62,256 nucleotides of DNA. It comes from an uncultured Lentisphaerota bacterium (GTDB lineage Bacteria; Verrucomicrobiota; Kiritimatiellia; CAIQIC01). The translations under genes were made by a program, and so were the position numbers. The stretch lies in assembly GCA_903889245.1 (NCBI GenBank), contig CAISWQ010000003.1, forward strand, positions 1 through 62,256. The letters are read 5' to 3'. Below the pieces are notes generated by a model. It was not told where the DNA came from and made no database searches. It worked only from the letters and a program-made list of their open reading frames with translations. This document shows, piece after piece, positions 8,283 to 16,789 of this stretch; position 1 is the first letter of the stretch, and each line of letters starts with the position of its first letter.

Positions 8283-9479
8283 ATGATTTTTCACATGACC
8301 AGACGGGCGCTGGCGGCAAGCGAGCCGCGGCTGCTCTGGAAATTCGCGTGGAACTGCGGTTGGAAGGGCATCCGCTCGGTCCAGCTTTTCAAACGGCGTA
8401 TCCGGCACGGCGTCTATTTCCCGCCGTTCCTCAACCTCTCCCTCACCAGTGCCTGCAACCTGCGTTGCACCGGCTGCTGGGTGGACGTGGACCGGCCCGC
8501 GCAACACCTCGCCGCCGCCGCGCTGAACAAACTGATCGTGGAGGCCCAGCGCCACGGCAACAGTTTCTTCGGCCTCCTCGGCGGCGAGCCGTTCATGTAC
8601 CCACAGCTCTTCGACGTTCTCGCCGCGCATCCCGGCTGCTATTTTCAGATTTTCACCAACGGCCATTTCCTGACCGACGACAACGCCGCCCGCCTGCGCC
8701 GCCTCGGCAACGTCACGCCGCTGATCAGCATCGAGGGCAACGCGCTCATCAGCGACCAGCGCCGCGGCCGCGCCGGCGTCTTCGACCGCTCGCTGCGCGG
8801 CCTCGAGACCGCCGTCCGCCACAAGCTCATCACCGGCGTCGCCACCAGCGTCTGCCAGAACAACATCAGCGACCTGCTGACCGAGGCGTGGCTCGATGAG
8901 CTCATCCGCCGCGGCGTGCTCTACGTCTGGTTCTACACCTACCGCCCCGTCGGCCCGCAACCCGCGCCGGAGCTCGCGCTGCGGCCGGAGCAGGTGCTCC
9001 AACTGCGGCGTTTCTGTGTCGAGATGCGCCGCCGCAAACCCATCGGCCTCATTGACGCCTACTGGGACGATAGCGGCCGCGCGCTCTGCCCCGCCGCGAC
9101 CGGCATCAGCCACCACATCTCGCCCGCCGGCTTCATCGAGCCGTGCCCGATCATCCAGTTCGCCGGCGCGCACATCGCCGACCACGGCGGCGACCTTTTC
9201 AAGACGTTTACCGAGTCGGACTATCTCCGCGAGTTCCGCAAGCTCGCCGCCGCCACCACGCGCGGGTGCCTCATCCTTGAACGGCCCGACCTGCTGCGCG
9301 AGTTCGCGTTGCGGCACAACCTGCGCGACACCACCGCGCGGCAGACCGCGCTCGCCGAGCTCGCCGCCCTGCAGCCACGCGGCAGCCAGCACACGCCCGG
9401 CCAGGAAATCCCGGAGGAATACTGGCCCTATCGCCTCGCCAAGAAATACTGGTTCTTCGGCTTCGGCGCCTATTCATGA
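8283..9479 (+). CDS. radical SAM protein coupled to a GcvH-like protein
   Basis: A radical SAM enzyme of about 398 residues. C58, C62 and C65 form the CX3CX2C 4Fe-4S motif (CNLRCTGC), followed by LLGGEPF for SAM binding. Further cysteines near the C-terminal third (ALCPAA, EPCPII, RGCLIL) suggest a SPASM-like auxiliary cluster, perhaps incomplete. The starts ATG 8283 and ATG 8295 are both possible. Its stop overlaps the next gene's start by four bases (ATGA), so the two are translationally coupled. The reaction is unknown; the coupling suggests it acts on or with the lipoyl-type carrier. Confidence 0.85.
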   Translation: MIFHMTRRALAASEPRLLWKFAWNCGWKGIRSVQLFKRRIRHGVYFPPFLNLSLTSACNLRCTGCWVDVDRPAQHLAAAALNKLIVEAQRHGNSFFGLLGGEPFMYPQLFDVLAAHPGCYFQIFTNGHFLTDDNAARLRRLGNVTPLISIEGNALISDQRRGRAGVFDRSLRGLETAVRHKLITGVATSVCQNNISDLLTEAWLDELIRRGVLYVWFYTYRPVGPQPAPELALRPEQVLQLRRFCVEMRRRKPIGLIDAYWDDSGRALCPAATGISHHISPAGFIEPCPIIQFAGAHIADHGGDLFKTFTESDYLREFRKLAAATTRGCLILERPDLLREFALRHNLRDTTARQTALAELAALQPRGSQHTPGQEIPEEYWPYRLAKKYWFFGFGAYS

Positions 9480-9961
9480 ACCAGCCGCTCCCATTTCCTC
9501 CGACCGTCACCGAAACCGGTGATGAAATTTTCTTCCGCCGCTGCGGCCTCGCGCTGGCGCTGCCGAAAAATTTCCGCTACACCGCCGCGCACTACTGGCT
9601 CCAGAAAATTTCGGAGCCGGATGTTTGGCGCGTCGGCTTCACCAAGTTCGCCGTGCGGATGCTCGGCGACTTCGTCGAAGTGCAGCTCGCGCCGCAGGCT
9701 GGCGAAAAAATCCAGCTCGGCCAGACCCTCGGCAGCTACGAGGGGCTCAAAGCAGTGACGGAGATTTACAGCGTCGCCGCCGGCGAATTCCTGCGCGTCA
9801 ATCCCGCGCTCGCCAGCGATGGTGATCTGACGCGCACCGACCCGCACGGCGCGGGCTGGCTCTACGAGGTCCGTGGCGAACCCGATCCCGCCAGCCTCGA
9901 CGTCCACGGCTACCTCGCGCGGCTCAACGCCACGCTCGACCACCTGCAGCAACCGTCATGA
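9476..9961 (+). CDS. GcvH-like lipoyl-carrier protein
   Basis: A 161-residue homologue of glycine cleavage H protein. The lipoyl domain reads GDFVEVQL, then a hairpin turn with the modifiable lysine K92 in EGLKAVTEIYS, then GEFLRVN. The N-terminus is longer and more divergent than canonical GcvH. No gcvT or gcvP is near; the only partner is the overlapping radical SAM gene. That is closer to the GcvH-like or LbpA-type carriers that serve other pathways than to glycine cleavage. It could still be the genome's only GcvH if gcvT/P are elsewhere. Confidence 0.8.
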   Translation: MNQPLPFPPTVTETGDEIFFRRCGLALALPKNFRYTAAHYWLQKISEPDVWRVGFTKFAVRMLGDFVEVQLAPQAGEKIQLGQTLGSYEGLKAVTEIYSVAAGEFLRVNPALASDGDLTRTDPHGAGWLYEVRGEPDPASLDVHGYLARLNATLDHLQQPS

Positions 9962-10013
9962 AGATTCGCTTGCCCCGGGTATAGGCTTCCCGGCTGTCAC
10001 CCACGGGAAAAAT

Positions 10014-10059
10014 TTCCAAGGCTTGGAAAAAGGAACTCGGTTTTTTCCAAACCTTGGAA
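10014..10059. repeat. palindrome array 3, two units
   Basis: Cores are centred at 10021 and 10052 (pitch 31), each with flanking T and A runs. The array sits between convergent genes and ends three bases before the ccsA stop codon. Confidence 0.93.
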
Positions 10060-10062
10060 CGG

Positions 10063-10866
10063 TCACTTGGCGTAGCTGTGCAGACCGGCGAAGAGGTTGG
10101 CGAGGTTGACGATGGTCAGGGTCAGGATGATCGCGACGAAGCCGGTGACCAGCAGCGCGGCGCAGGTGCGCGGATAGCGCGCGCCGGTCATCGCGCGAAA
10201 ATGGAAGTAGCCGACGTACACCAGCCACGTGACCAGCGACCACATCTCCTTCGGGTCCCAGTGCCAGTAGTCACCCCACGCGATTTTGCCCCAGAGCGCG
10301 CCGAGCAGCAGCCCGGCGGTCAGCAGCGGAAAGCCGGCGCGCGCGAGGCGGTCGGCGGAAGTGAAAATGGCGGATTGATGATGGCCGAGTTGTGGAAGGA
10401 AGGCGGGCGTTTTCCACAGCAGCGGGGCGGCGGTCAGTGCGGCGCGGGCCAGGAGGAGATAGGCGGCCAGATAGACGCCGACGTGCGGCACGAAGAGCCA
10501 GCTTTGCAGCGCGGGCGGCAGGTCGCGCGGCTCGCTGCTGAAGACGAAGCCGACGGGGAACAGGACGATGAGGCCGAGCAGCGGGTCGAGCGTCTCGGCC
10601 GGCGCGGGCAGCCAGCGGCGGCAGCACCAGCCGAGCGCGGCCATCGCGAGGCTCATCGCCAGAAAAATTTCGAACAGGTTTTGCAGCGGCACGTGGCCGG
10701 TCTCGAACCAGCGCCAGCCGAGCGCGACCAACCCCACCGCCGAGCCGGCGGCCAGCAGCGCGCGGCCGGCCCGCGGCCGCCGCGCGAGATGCGCGACCAG
10801 CGCGCCGGTATAGGCCGCCAGCGCGGTGTAGATCATGACGCCCAGCGTGGAGGCGTGTACCGTCAT
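10063..10866 (-). CDS. ccsA: cytochrome c biogenesis protein CcsA/ResC-like
   Basis: Polytopic membrane subunit of the system II (Ccs) haem lyase, which carries haem outward and attaches it to CXXCH. The tryptophan-rich haem-handling motif is present near residues 195-205 (WGDYWHWDPKEMWSL), with conserved histidines and about eight hydrophobic segments. The length of 267 residues is normal. It overlaps the resB-like gene by ATGA (10863-10866), so the two are coupled. It faces away from nrfHA; the products would mature the multihaem NrfH and NrfA. Confidence 0.9.
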   Translation of the reverse strand: MTVHASTLGVMIYTALAAYTGALVAHLARRPRAGRALLAAGSAVGLVALGWRWFETGHVPLQNLFEIFLAMSLAMAALGWCCRRWLPAPAETLDPLLGLIVLFPVGFVFSSEPRDLPPALQSWLFVPHVGVYLAAYLLLARAALTAAPLLWKTPAFLPQLGHHQSAIFTSADRLARAGFPLLTAGLLLGALWGKIAWGDYWHWDPKEMWSLVTWLVYVGYFHFRAMTGARYPRTCAALLVTGFVAIILTLTIVNLANLFAGLHSYAK

Positions 10867-11600
10867 GCCGCATCTCCCGTTGTGGATGGCGGTGACGCGC
10901 CGCCGCACGCCCCATTCTTCCGGAACCAGAAACGGCCGATGGCGCCGACGAGGAGCAGGACGAAGCCGCCATAGACCGTGTTCAAGCCGGAGTCGCTGGC
11001 GACCAGCAGCACCGAGTAAACGTCCGGGCTGCGGCCCCACGACATCTGATAGAGGTGGTAGCCGCTGAAGTGGAGCGGGTGGTTGACGGTGATCTCGGCC
11101 GGGACGACCTCGGTGCCGCGGTAGAGCGTAACGCGGCTGCGGTACTGCTTGACCGCGGGTTCGAGGTCGGGGCGGCGCGGCGGGTGGAAATCCATCTCGA
11201 ATTTCTCCAGCTTGACGCCGAAGCGCAGGCGGCCGAGGGGCTGGCTCAGCGTCTCGTCCCAGACGACGTTGCCGAGCTCGCCCTCGTAGAGGACGAGGTA
11301 GCTCCACGGGATTTTTTCGGAGAGGCCGAGCCGCGCGGCCAGCGCGTGGCCGGCGTGCGAATTCCAGAAGGAGCCGAGCAGGATGAGCAGCGTGCCGAGG
11401 TGGAGCGCGGCGAGGCTGACGCAGCGCATCTGTGTGGCGAAGACCACGAAGCCGGTGAGCAGCGCGAGCGCCAGCGCGCTCCACACCGGCCACAGCAGCG
11501 GCGCGTTGAAAAGTTCCTTCGCACGCTCCGCGCCCAGGAACGAGCCGAAGATCACCATGCCCAGCAACCCGAAGATGAGCGCGAGGTTGAACCACTGCAT
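10863..11600 (-). CDS. resB: cytochrome c biogenesis protein ResB-like
   Basis: The second system II haem-lyase component, anchored by N-terminal transmembrane helices (LALIFGLLGMVIFGSFLG and a second near residue 45). A periplasmic beta-rich domain follows, with the ResB-type ending (HPLHFSGYHLYQMSWG), then a last transmembrane helix. At about 245 residues it is a short ResB, as in epsilonproteobacteria and PVC bacteria. The ATG at 11600 was chosen by alignment of the first membrane helix. No strong Shine-Dalgarno is seen, and the frame is open upstream to 11729 with only non-homologous sequence. Confidence 0.82.
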   Translation of the reverse strand: MQWFNLALIFGLLGMVIFGSFLGAERAKELFNAPLLWPVWSALALALLTGFVVFATQMRCVSLAALHLGTLLILLGSFWNSHAGHALAARLGLSEKIPWSYLVLYEGELGNVVWDETLSQPLGRLRFGVKLEKFEMDFHPPRRPDLEPAVKQYRSRVTLYRGTEVVPAEITVNHPLHFSGYHLYQMSWGRSPDVYSVLLVASDSGLNTVYGGFVLLLVGAIGRFWFRKNGACGGASPPSTTGDAA

Positions 11601-11699
11601 GAACTGACGCAGACGCGGCACGGCGGGGAATGAACAGGCAAACCGGCCCGCCGTCAAGTGCCGTCCGCTGTCTTGCGCCTCCGAAGAAAAAAATCTACC

Positions 11700-12284
11700 A
11701 TGCCGCCGCACGTGAAAATCCACTGGCAAGACTGGTTGTGCCTGCTGCCGCTGCCGCCCGCGTGGCGGCTGGCGGCGTTTACGTTCGGCGGCGCGGCCTG
11801 CGGACTAGCGTTGGTGGTGGCGCACATCTCCAACGCCGCTTCCTATCTCTCTGACAAACCCGAGGCCTGCCTCAACTGCCACGTAATGAACAACGCCTAC
11901 GCGACGTGGCAGCACGGCAGCCACGCGCACGTCGCCGAGTGCAGCGACTGCCATCTGCCGCACCAGAATCCCATCGCCGAGAAGGCCTTCCAGGCCCGCG
12001 ACGGCCTGCGGCATTCCTATGTCTTCACCTTCCGCCTCGAACCGCAGGCGCTGCATTTGTCGGAGGGGGCCAAGCCGGTCGTGCAGGAGAACTGCCTGCG
12101 CTGCCACGCCAACCAATTCATGATGGCGCGGCTGGCCTCGGTCAGTGAGCGCCGCTGCTGGGACTGCCATAGCGGCGTCCACGGCCGCGTGATCAGCCTT
12201 TCCGCCACGCCCCACGCCCAACGGCCGCCGATCCCCGACGCCGGCCTCGAATGGATGAAACCCAAAGCAGGAGCACAGCCATGA
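11700..12284 (+). CDS. nrfH: NrfH-type tetrahaem quinol dehydrogenase
   Basis: Membrane-anchored NapC/NirT-family cytochrome that passes electrons from menaquinol to NrfA. One N-terminal transmembrane helix (LAAFTFGGAACGLALVV) precedes four haem motifs in order: CLNCH, CSDCH, CLRCH and CWDCH. The 194-residue length fits NrfH. The ATG at 11700 was chosen so the hydrophobic anchor starts near residue 24. Its TGA overlaps the nrfA ATG by four bases, giving a fixed nrfHA operon. The promoter region is shared with the divergent resB-ccsA pair. Confidence 0.93.
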   Translation: MPPHVKIHWQDWLCLLPLPPAWRLAAFTFGGAACGLALVVAHISNAASYLSDKPEACLNCHVMNNAYATWQHGSHAHVAECSDCHLPHQNPIAEKAFQARDGLRHSYVFTFRLEPQALHLSEGAKPVVQENCLRCHANQFMMARLASVSERRCWDCHSGVHGRVISLSATPHAQRPPIPDAGLEWMKPKAGAQP

Positions 12285-13687
12285 ACACCAACGAAACGCC
12301 CCCAGCCAGGACGCTGCCCAAGTGGGTCGGCCCGGTGATTTTTCTGCTGACGGCGGGCATCATCGTCGTCCTCGCGTTGCTGGCGGTGAGCATCATGGAA
12401 CGCCGCTGGGAGGCGCAGCGGCCGGCGCTCGCGCTCAAGCCGATCGCCCAGTGGGAGCCGGACAACGCCGTCTGGGGCCAGAACTATCCACGCGAATTCG
12501 AGAGCTACCGCAACACGCGCGAAACCGGCACGCGCACCAAGTTCGGCGGCGGCCCGCCGCGCGACTACCTGGATGAAAATCCGCGGCAGGTGCTGCTCTT
12601 TGCTGGCAACCCGTTCAGCAAGGACTATAAACAGGCGCGCGGCCACTTCCATTCGATCGCCGATGTCACCGGCACCAAGCGCATCAGCGAGAAATCGCCC
12701 GGCACCTGCTGGACCTGCAAGAGCACCGATGTGCCGCGGCTGATGGCGGACATGGGTGTCGAGCAGTTTTCCAAGACACCGTTCGCCCAGCTCAAGGACC
12801 GCGTCACGCACTCCATCGGCTGCCAGGACTGCCATGACCCGGCGACGATGAACCTGCGCATCACGCGGCCCGCGCTCAAGGAGGCCTTCGCCGCGCAGGG
12901 CCGGAACATCAACGAGGCGACGCACCAGGAGATGCGCTCGCTCGTCTGCGCGCAGTGCCATGTCGAATACTACTTCAAGGACAAGGCCCTGCTGACCTTC
13001 CCGTGGGCCAAAGGCCGCGGCGTCGAGGACATGCTCGCCTACTACGACGAGATCAACTTCAGCGACTACACCCACGCCGTTTCCAAGACGCCGATGCTCA
13101 AGGCACAGCATCCCGACTTTGAAGTCTATAGCCACGGCATCCACGCCTACCGTGGCGTCTCCTGCTCCGACTGCCATATGCCCTATCGCACTGAGGGCGG
13201 CGTCAAGTTCACTGACCACCACGTCCAGAGCCCGCTGCTGAACATCGCCAACAGTTGCGCCGTCTGCCACCGCTGGGGCGAAGCCGAGATTCGCCAGCGC
13301 GTCGAGTCCATCCAGACCAAGGTTGCCGCCGTCAAGCAGAACGCCGAAGACGCGCTCGTCGCCGCACACCTCGACCTTGCCGCCGCCATGCAGGCGGGCG
13401 TCGCCGAGGCCGACCTGACTGGCCCGCGCCAGTTGGTCCGCCATGCCCAGTTCCGCTGGGACTACGTCAGCGCCTGCAACGGCATGGGCTTCCACGCGCC
13501 GCAGGAATGCACGCGCATCCTCGCCGACGCGATCAACGGCGCGCAACAGGCGCGGCTCGCCGTCGCGCGGCTGCTCGCCGCCAAGGGCCACAGCGCGCCG
13601 CCGAAACACCCCGATACCAGCACGCGCGAGAAGGCCGCCGCCATCATCAAGGCCTTCGAGGCCGGCGAAAAGGTCAACCTGCTCTAA
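12281..13687 (+). CDS. nrfA: ammonia-forming pentahaem cytochrome c nitrite reductase
   Basis: Periplasmic enzyme reducing nitrite to ammonium with six electrons. The active-site haem uses the lysine motif CWTCK (C143, C146, K147), and four CXXCH motifs follow (CQDCH, CAQCH, CSDCH, CAVCH). The catalytic Arg/Tyr/His region is present, and a Ca-site-like CHVEYYF follows haem 3. The N-terminus keeps an uncleaved hydrophobic helix (residues 17-38). The 468-residue length is normal. Together with nrfH it gives dissimilatory nitrate reduction to ammonium or nitrite detoxification. Confidence 0.96.
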   Translation: MNTNETPPARTLPKWVGPVIFLLTAGIIVVLALLAVSIMERRWEAQRPALALKPIAQWEPDNAVWGQNYPREFESYRNTRETGTRTKFGGGPPRDYLDENPRQVLLFAGNPFSKDYKQARGHFHSIADVTGTKRISEKSPGTCWTCKSTDVPRLMADMGVEQFSKTPFAQLKDRVTHSIGCQDCHDPATMNLRITRPALKEAFAAQGRNINEATHQEMRSLVCAQCHVEYYFKDKALLTFPWAKGRGVEDMLAYYDEINFSDYTHAVSKTPMLKAQHPDFEVYSHGIHAYRGVSCSDCHMPYRTEGGVKFTDHHVQSPLLNIANSCAVCHRWGEAEIRQRVESIQTKVAAVKQNAEDALVAAHLDLAAAMQAGVAEADLTGPRQLVRHAQFRWDYVSACNGMGFHAPQECTRILADAINGAQQARLAVARLLAAKGHSAPPKHPDTSTREKAAAIIKAFEAGEKVNLL

Positions 13688-13693
13688 AGCCGT

Positions 13694-13739
13694 TTCCAAG
13701 CCTTGGAAAAACATGCACCGGGCTTTCCAAGCCAGGGAT
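13694..13739. repeat. palindrome array 4, two units
   Basis: Cores are centred at 13701 and, degenerate, at 13732 (pitch 31). The first copy starts seven bases after the nrfA stop. The second keeps only its left arm well, so it looks like a decaying unit. Confidence 0.8.
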
Positions 13740-13817
13740 GAAGTCTGTGTGTGGCATTGACAGACCGCGCGGTTGGCCTATGCTCGCGCGGCGTCGCTGA
13801 CCGCGCTGCCTGAAATC

Positions 13818-14441
13818 ATGGAAGCCACATCGTCACAACCTGCGCTTTTTGCGGCGTCGGTACCGGAGCCCGCCGCGGAACGCGAGCTGGTCCGCCGCGC
13901 CCAGCAGGGCGATCTGGCCGCCTTCGAGGAGCTGATCAGGTATCACCACCCGCGCATCTATAACCTGCTCTATCACATGACCGCCAACCGCGAGGACGCG
14001 CAGGACTTGACGCAGGAGGTGTTTCTCAAGGCGCACGCGGCGCTGGCGCGGTTCCAGGGCACGTCTTCGCTTTACACGTGGATCTACCGGATCGCCATCA
14101 ACCACGCCCTGAATTTCCGTGAGAAGCACCGCCGCCGCGCGCTGGAAATGCGGCTGGATGACATGGATGCCGGCGTCGAGCGCGACCCGACCTTCGTTGA
14201 GCTGCGGGCGCGTGAATCGCCCTACCGCGACGCGACCGTGAGTGAATTGCAAAAAAGATTGAACGTTGCCCTCCAGAAGCTGTCAGAAGAACACAGAATG
14301 GTCGTGGTGCTGCACGACCTGCAAGGCCTGAAGCACCACGAGATCGCGCAAATGATGAAGCTGTCGGAAGGCACGGTGCGTTCCCGGCTCTTCTATGCGC
14401 GGGAGCAGTTGCGGAAAGAACTAGCGGAGTTTGCGCCATGA
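13818..14441 (+). CDS. ECF RNA polymerase sigma factor
   Basis: A sigma-70 family group 4 protein of about 207 residues. Region 2 is visible (FEELIRYHHPRIYNLLYHM, then DAQDLTQEVFLKAH). Region 4 contains a helix-turn-helix (LSEEHRMVVVLHDLQGLKHHEIA, then EGTVRSRLFYAREQL). The start is taken at ATG 13818; the frame is open 15 codons further. It is coupled by an ATGA overlap to the anti-sigma gene, the usual arrangement, and would be released by a membrane signal. The regulon cannot be deduced here. Confidence 0.92.
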   Translation: MEATSSQPALFAASVPEPAAERELVRRAQQGDLAAFEELIRYHHPRIYNLLYHMTANREDAQDLTQEVFLKAHAALARFQGTSSLYTWIYRIAINHALNFREKHRRRALEMRLDDMDAGVERDPTFVELRARESPYRDATVSELQKRLNVALQKLSEEHRMVVVLHDLQGLKHHEIAQMMKLSEGTVRSRLFYAREQLRKELAEFAP

Positions 14442-14962
14442 ATTGCGACGACGCCAAATTTTATGTCGGCTTGGGCGATGACGATCCGCGCGCGGGCGAA
14501 ATGCGCGCACACATCCGCGCCTGCGCCAAATGCCGGGCCGACGTGGACCACCAGAACAACCTCCGCGCCACGATCGGGCTTCTGCGTTACGAACAGCCAC
14601 CGGCGGATTTTTCGGCGCACTGCGTCACCCAGATCATGCGCGCGGTGCGGGCGCAGCCGGCCGCCGCGCCGGGCGCTGCGTGGTGGACGGCGCTCCGCGA
14701 GCGGGCCGCCGTCGCCTTCCAGCCGTTGCGCCTTGCCGCGGCCGCCGCGCTGGTGTTCGGCCTGGGCCTGTACTTCTGGCAAGCCCCCGGTGAGGGGGCT
14801 GCCGTCGCACCAGCCTCCAGCCATGTGGTGATCCGCAGCGAACCGGCGGGCGTGTCCGCACCGGTCGCCGTGCCCAGCCCGGTGATGCTGGCGGCCTCCA
14901 ATACCGGTTTGCGGATGGACTACGGTCCCGGCGGCGCGGTGCCCGTGAAGTTCGACTATTGA
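14438..14962 (+). CDS. membrane anti-sigma factor with zinc-binding motif
   Basis: A 174-residue partner of the upstream ECF sigma factor. The N-terminal anti-sigma domain holds H25-X3-C29-X2-C32 (the ZAS zinc motif, HIRACAKC). A single transmembrane helix lies near residues 100-117 (LAAAAALVFGLGLYFW). The C-terminal tail is Pro/Ala/Val-rich and extracytoplasmic, as in RsrA/RseA-type regulators that sense envelope state. The position, overlap and motif agree. The signal sensed is unknown. Confidence 0.85.
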   Translation: MNCDDAKFYVGLGDDDPRAGEMRAHIRACAKCRADVDHQNNLRATIGLLRYEQPPADFSAHCVTQIMRAVRAQPAAAPGAAWWTALRERAAVAFQPLRLAAAAALVFGLGLYFWQAPGEGAAVAPASSHVVIRSEPAGVSAPVAVPSPVMLAASNTGLRMDYGPGGAVPVKFDY

Positions 14963-14979
14963 AGTCCTCACCAGCCAAC

Positions 14980-15010
14980 AGGCCGGAATTTTCATGGAAA
15001 ATTCCGGCCT
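14980..15010. terminator. bidirectional terminator hairpin
   Basis: A perfect 14-bp stem, AGGCCGGAATTTTC / GAAAATTCCGGCCT, with a 3-base loop (ATG). It sits between two convergent genes, 18 bases after the anti-sigma stop and 23 bases before the foldase stop. The A/T inner arm gives a U-rich 3' side in both directions. Confidence 0.75.
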
Positions 15011-15032
15011 GTCGTCCAACGGCCAGCACCCA

Positions 15033-16049
15033 TCAGGTGCGGCCCGGATACTTGATGTCGGCCTTGGTACGCAGTTCCTGGATGTACTTCTGGACCGCCT
15101 GCCCCTTGCCCTGACTCTCCAGATGTTCGCGGATCTTGTCCTTCACCTCGTCGAGCGTCGGGGTTTTGGCTGTATTCTTGGACAGCGCCTGGATGATGTG
15201 ATAGCCGAAGGGCGTCTCGACCAGCGGGCCAATTTCCTTGAGCGGCTGCGTGAAGGCGGCCGTCTCGAAGGCCGGCACCATCTGGCCGCGCGGGAAGGTG
15301 TATTCGCCACCGGTATTTTTGCTGCCGGGATCGTCAGAGTGTTCCTTGGCCAGCTTGGCGAAGTCCGCCCCATTTTGGAGTTGCTTGCGCAGGCCCTCGG
15401 CCTTTTCCTTCGCCTTGGCCTTGGCCTTCTCGTCCGCGCCCTGGTCAAACTTCACCAGGATATGGCGCGCGGTGACCGTCTCCGGCTGCGCCAGCCGGGC
15501 TTGGTTTTCATCGTAAAACTTCTTGACGTCTGCCTCGGTCACCTTGGCCACGGCGCCCGTCTGCTTTTCCAGCAGCTTCTGGATTTTCAGGCCGGTGGTG
15601 ATTTCCTTTTCAAACTCTTCCTTGTTCATCCCCGCCGCGAGGTAGGTCTGTTCAACCGTCTGGCCCGGCGGCACCGGCAGATCTTTCATGGCCTTCTTCA
15701 GATCATCGGCGGTGACTTCGAGCTTGGCCTTCTCGGCGGTGCCAAGCAGCAGAGTCTGCATCACGAGTTCGTCCAGCACGCGGCCGCCCGCCTGTGCACG
15801 GAACATCCCCGCCTGTTCCGCGGGGATCCGCTGGCCGAGCATGGTCATGATCTTGTCCAACCGCTCGTTCACCTCCGCTTGGCGGATTTCGACGCCATTC
15901 ACCACGGCGACGACACTGGTGGGAGCGACAATCTTAAGCGCCGGGAGGACTGGCAAGGCAGGGGTGGCGACGGGCGCGGCGGGTTTTTCATCCGCGGCGT
16001 ATACAGCCACGGCGACGGCGGCCACGATCATTGACAGACGGACGTGCAT
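15033..16049 (-). CDS. SurA/PrsA-like parvulin peptidyl-prolyl isomerase
   Basis: A secreted foldase of 338 residues. A signal peptide covers residues 1-19. A SurA-N-like helical chaperone domain follows (VVAVVNGVEIRQAEVNERL). The parvulin rotamase domain lies near residues 195-295 (TARHILVKF, GADFAKLAKEHSDDPGSKNTGGE split by loops, FGYHIIQ), and then a helical C-terminus. The start at 16049 has AGGAG upstream. It is probably periplasmic and assists folding of exported proteins, of which this window encodes many. Confidence 0.9.
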   Translation of the reverse strand: MHVRLSMIVAAVAVAVYAADEKPAAPVATPALPVLPALKIVAPTSVVAVVNGVEIRQAEVNERLDKIMTMLGQRIPAEQAGMFRAQAGGRVLDELVMQTLLLGTAEKAKLEVTADDLKKAMKDLPVPPGQTVEQTYLAAGMNKEEFEKEITTGLKIQKLLEKQTGAVAKVTEADVKKFYDENQARLAQPETVTARHILVKFDQGADEKAKAKAKEKAEGLRKQLQNGADFAKLAKEHSDDPGSKNTGGEYTFPRGQMVPAFETAAFTQPLKEIGPLVETPFGYHIIQALSKNTAKTPTLDEVKDKIREHLESQGKGQAVQKYIQELRTKADIKYPGRT

Positions 16050-16180
16050 GACGGATCTCCTGGTTCGGTTGGCTCGGCCGCGCGTCAGCGGGCATTGGGC
16101 CCGTCTCCGATCGGCAGAAACGGCGCGCATGATGCCGATGCACCCCCGGCAACGCAAGGCAATTCGCCCCCCGTCCCAGT

Positions 16181-16789
16181 TTAGCTCTGCTTGAGAAACC
16201 GGGTGGCCTTGGCGCGGGTGGCGGGCCGCGGATTATGCAACTGGCGGCGGGCGAAGCGTTGCACGTCAGGGCGCGCCAGCGTGGCCGGGCCGAGCGTCGC
16301 CAGCGCGTTGAGCGCGTGGCCAATCGCGATGTGGCGGCATTCCATCGTCGCGTAACGGGCACGCGTCACGCGCAGCAGCGCGGCGATGATGGCGTCGCGC
16401 CACTCCGGCCGCGCCAGCGCGATGCGCGCCGCGCCCTGGATCGTGTTTGCCGCGGTGATCATCACCGGGCCGGCGATGGGCTGGAGATACGCGGCCAGCA
16501 GGCCATCCAATTTGCTTTGGGTGTCCACGGCGGCGAGGTCGGCGATCAGGCGGATGGCGGTCCACTGGATGATGTTGTTCGGATGCCGGAGCAGCGCGGC
16601 GAGGTCATCGAAGAACGGATAGAGCTTACGCGGCTGCTCTTCGCCAAGCCGCCGCAGCGCCTTGGCGTAGGGAAATTTCTTGCTACCGGGTTCCGTGCGG
16701 ATGATCTCCAGCGCGGCGCGAATCGCCGCCGGCCGGCGCGCGCCTTGCGCGCACAAGCCTGCGACGCTGGGCTGCGCTGGTGTTTTCAT
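16181..16789 (-). CDS. HEAT-repeat-like hypothetical protein
   Basis: About 203 residues, almost wholly helical. Repeating pairs of amphipathic helices (ALLRHPNNIIQWTAIRLIADLA, MITAANTIQGAARIALA and MECRHIAIGHALNALATLG read as separate helices) suggest a HEAT/ARM-type solenoid. No catalytic motif is seen. Its ATG overlaps the stop of the arrestin-like gene by one base (TGATG), so translation is coupled. It is last in the SPFH operon and may be a scaffold or adaptor for the SPFH proteins. That role is inference from context only. Confidence 0.65.
   Translation of the reverse strand: MKTPAQPSVAGLCAQGARRPAAIRAALEIIRTEPGSKKFPYAKALRRLGEEQPRKLYPFFDDLAALLRHPNNIIQWTAIRLIADLAAVDTQSKLDGLLAAYLQPIAGPVMITAANTIQGAARIALARPEWRDAIIAALLRVTRARYATMECRHIAIGHALNALATLGPATLARPDVQRFARRQLHNPRPATRAKATRFLKQS

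Noticed and set aside
10063-11595. One long gene covering the ccsA region
   Set aside because: The frame continues through the resB region only by high-GC chance. The two real proteins, in different frames, overlap by ATGA at 10863-10866 and each has its own family motifs.
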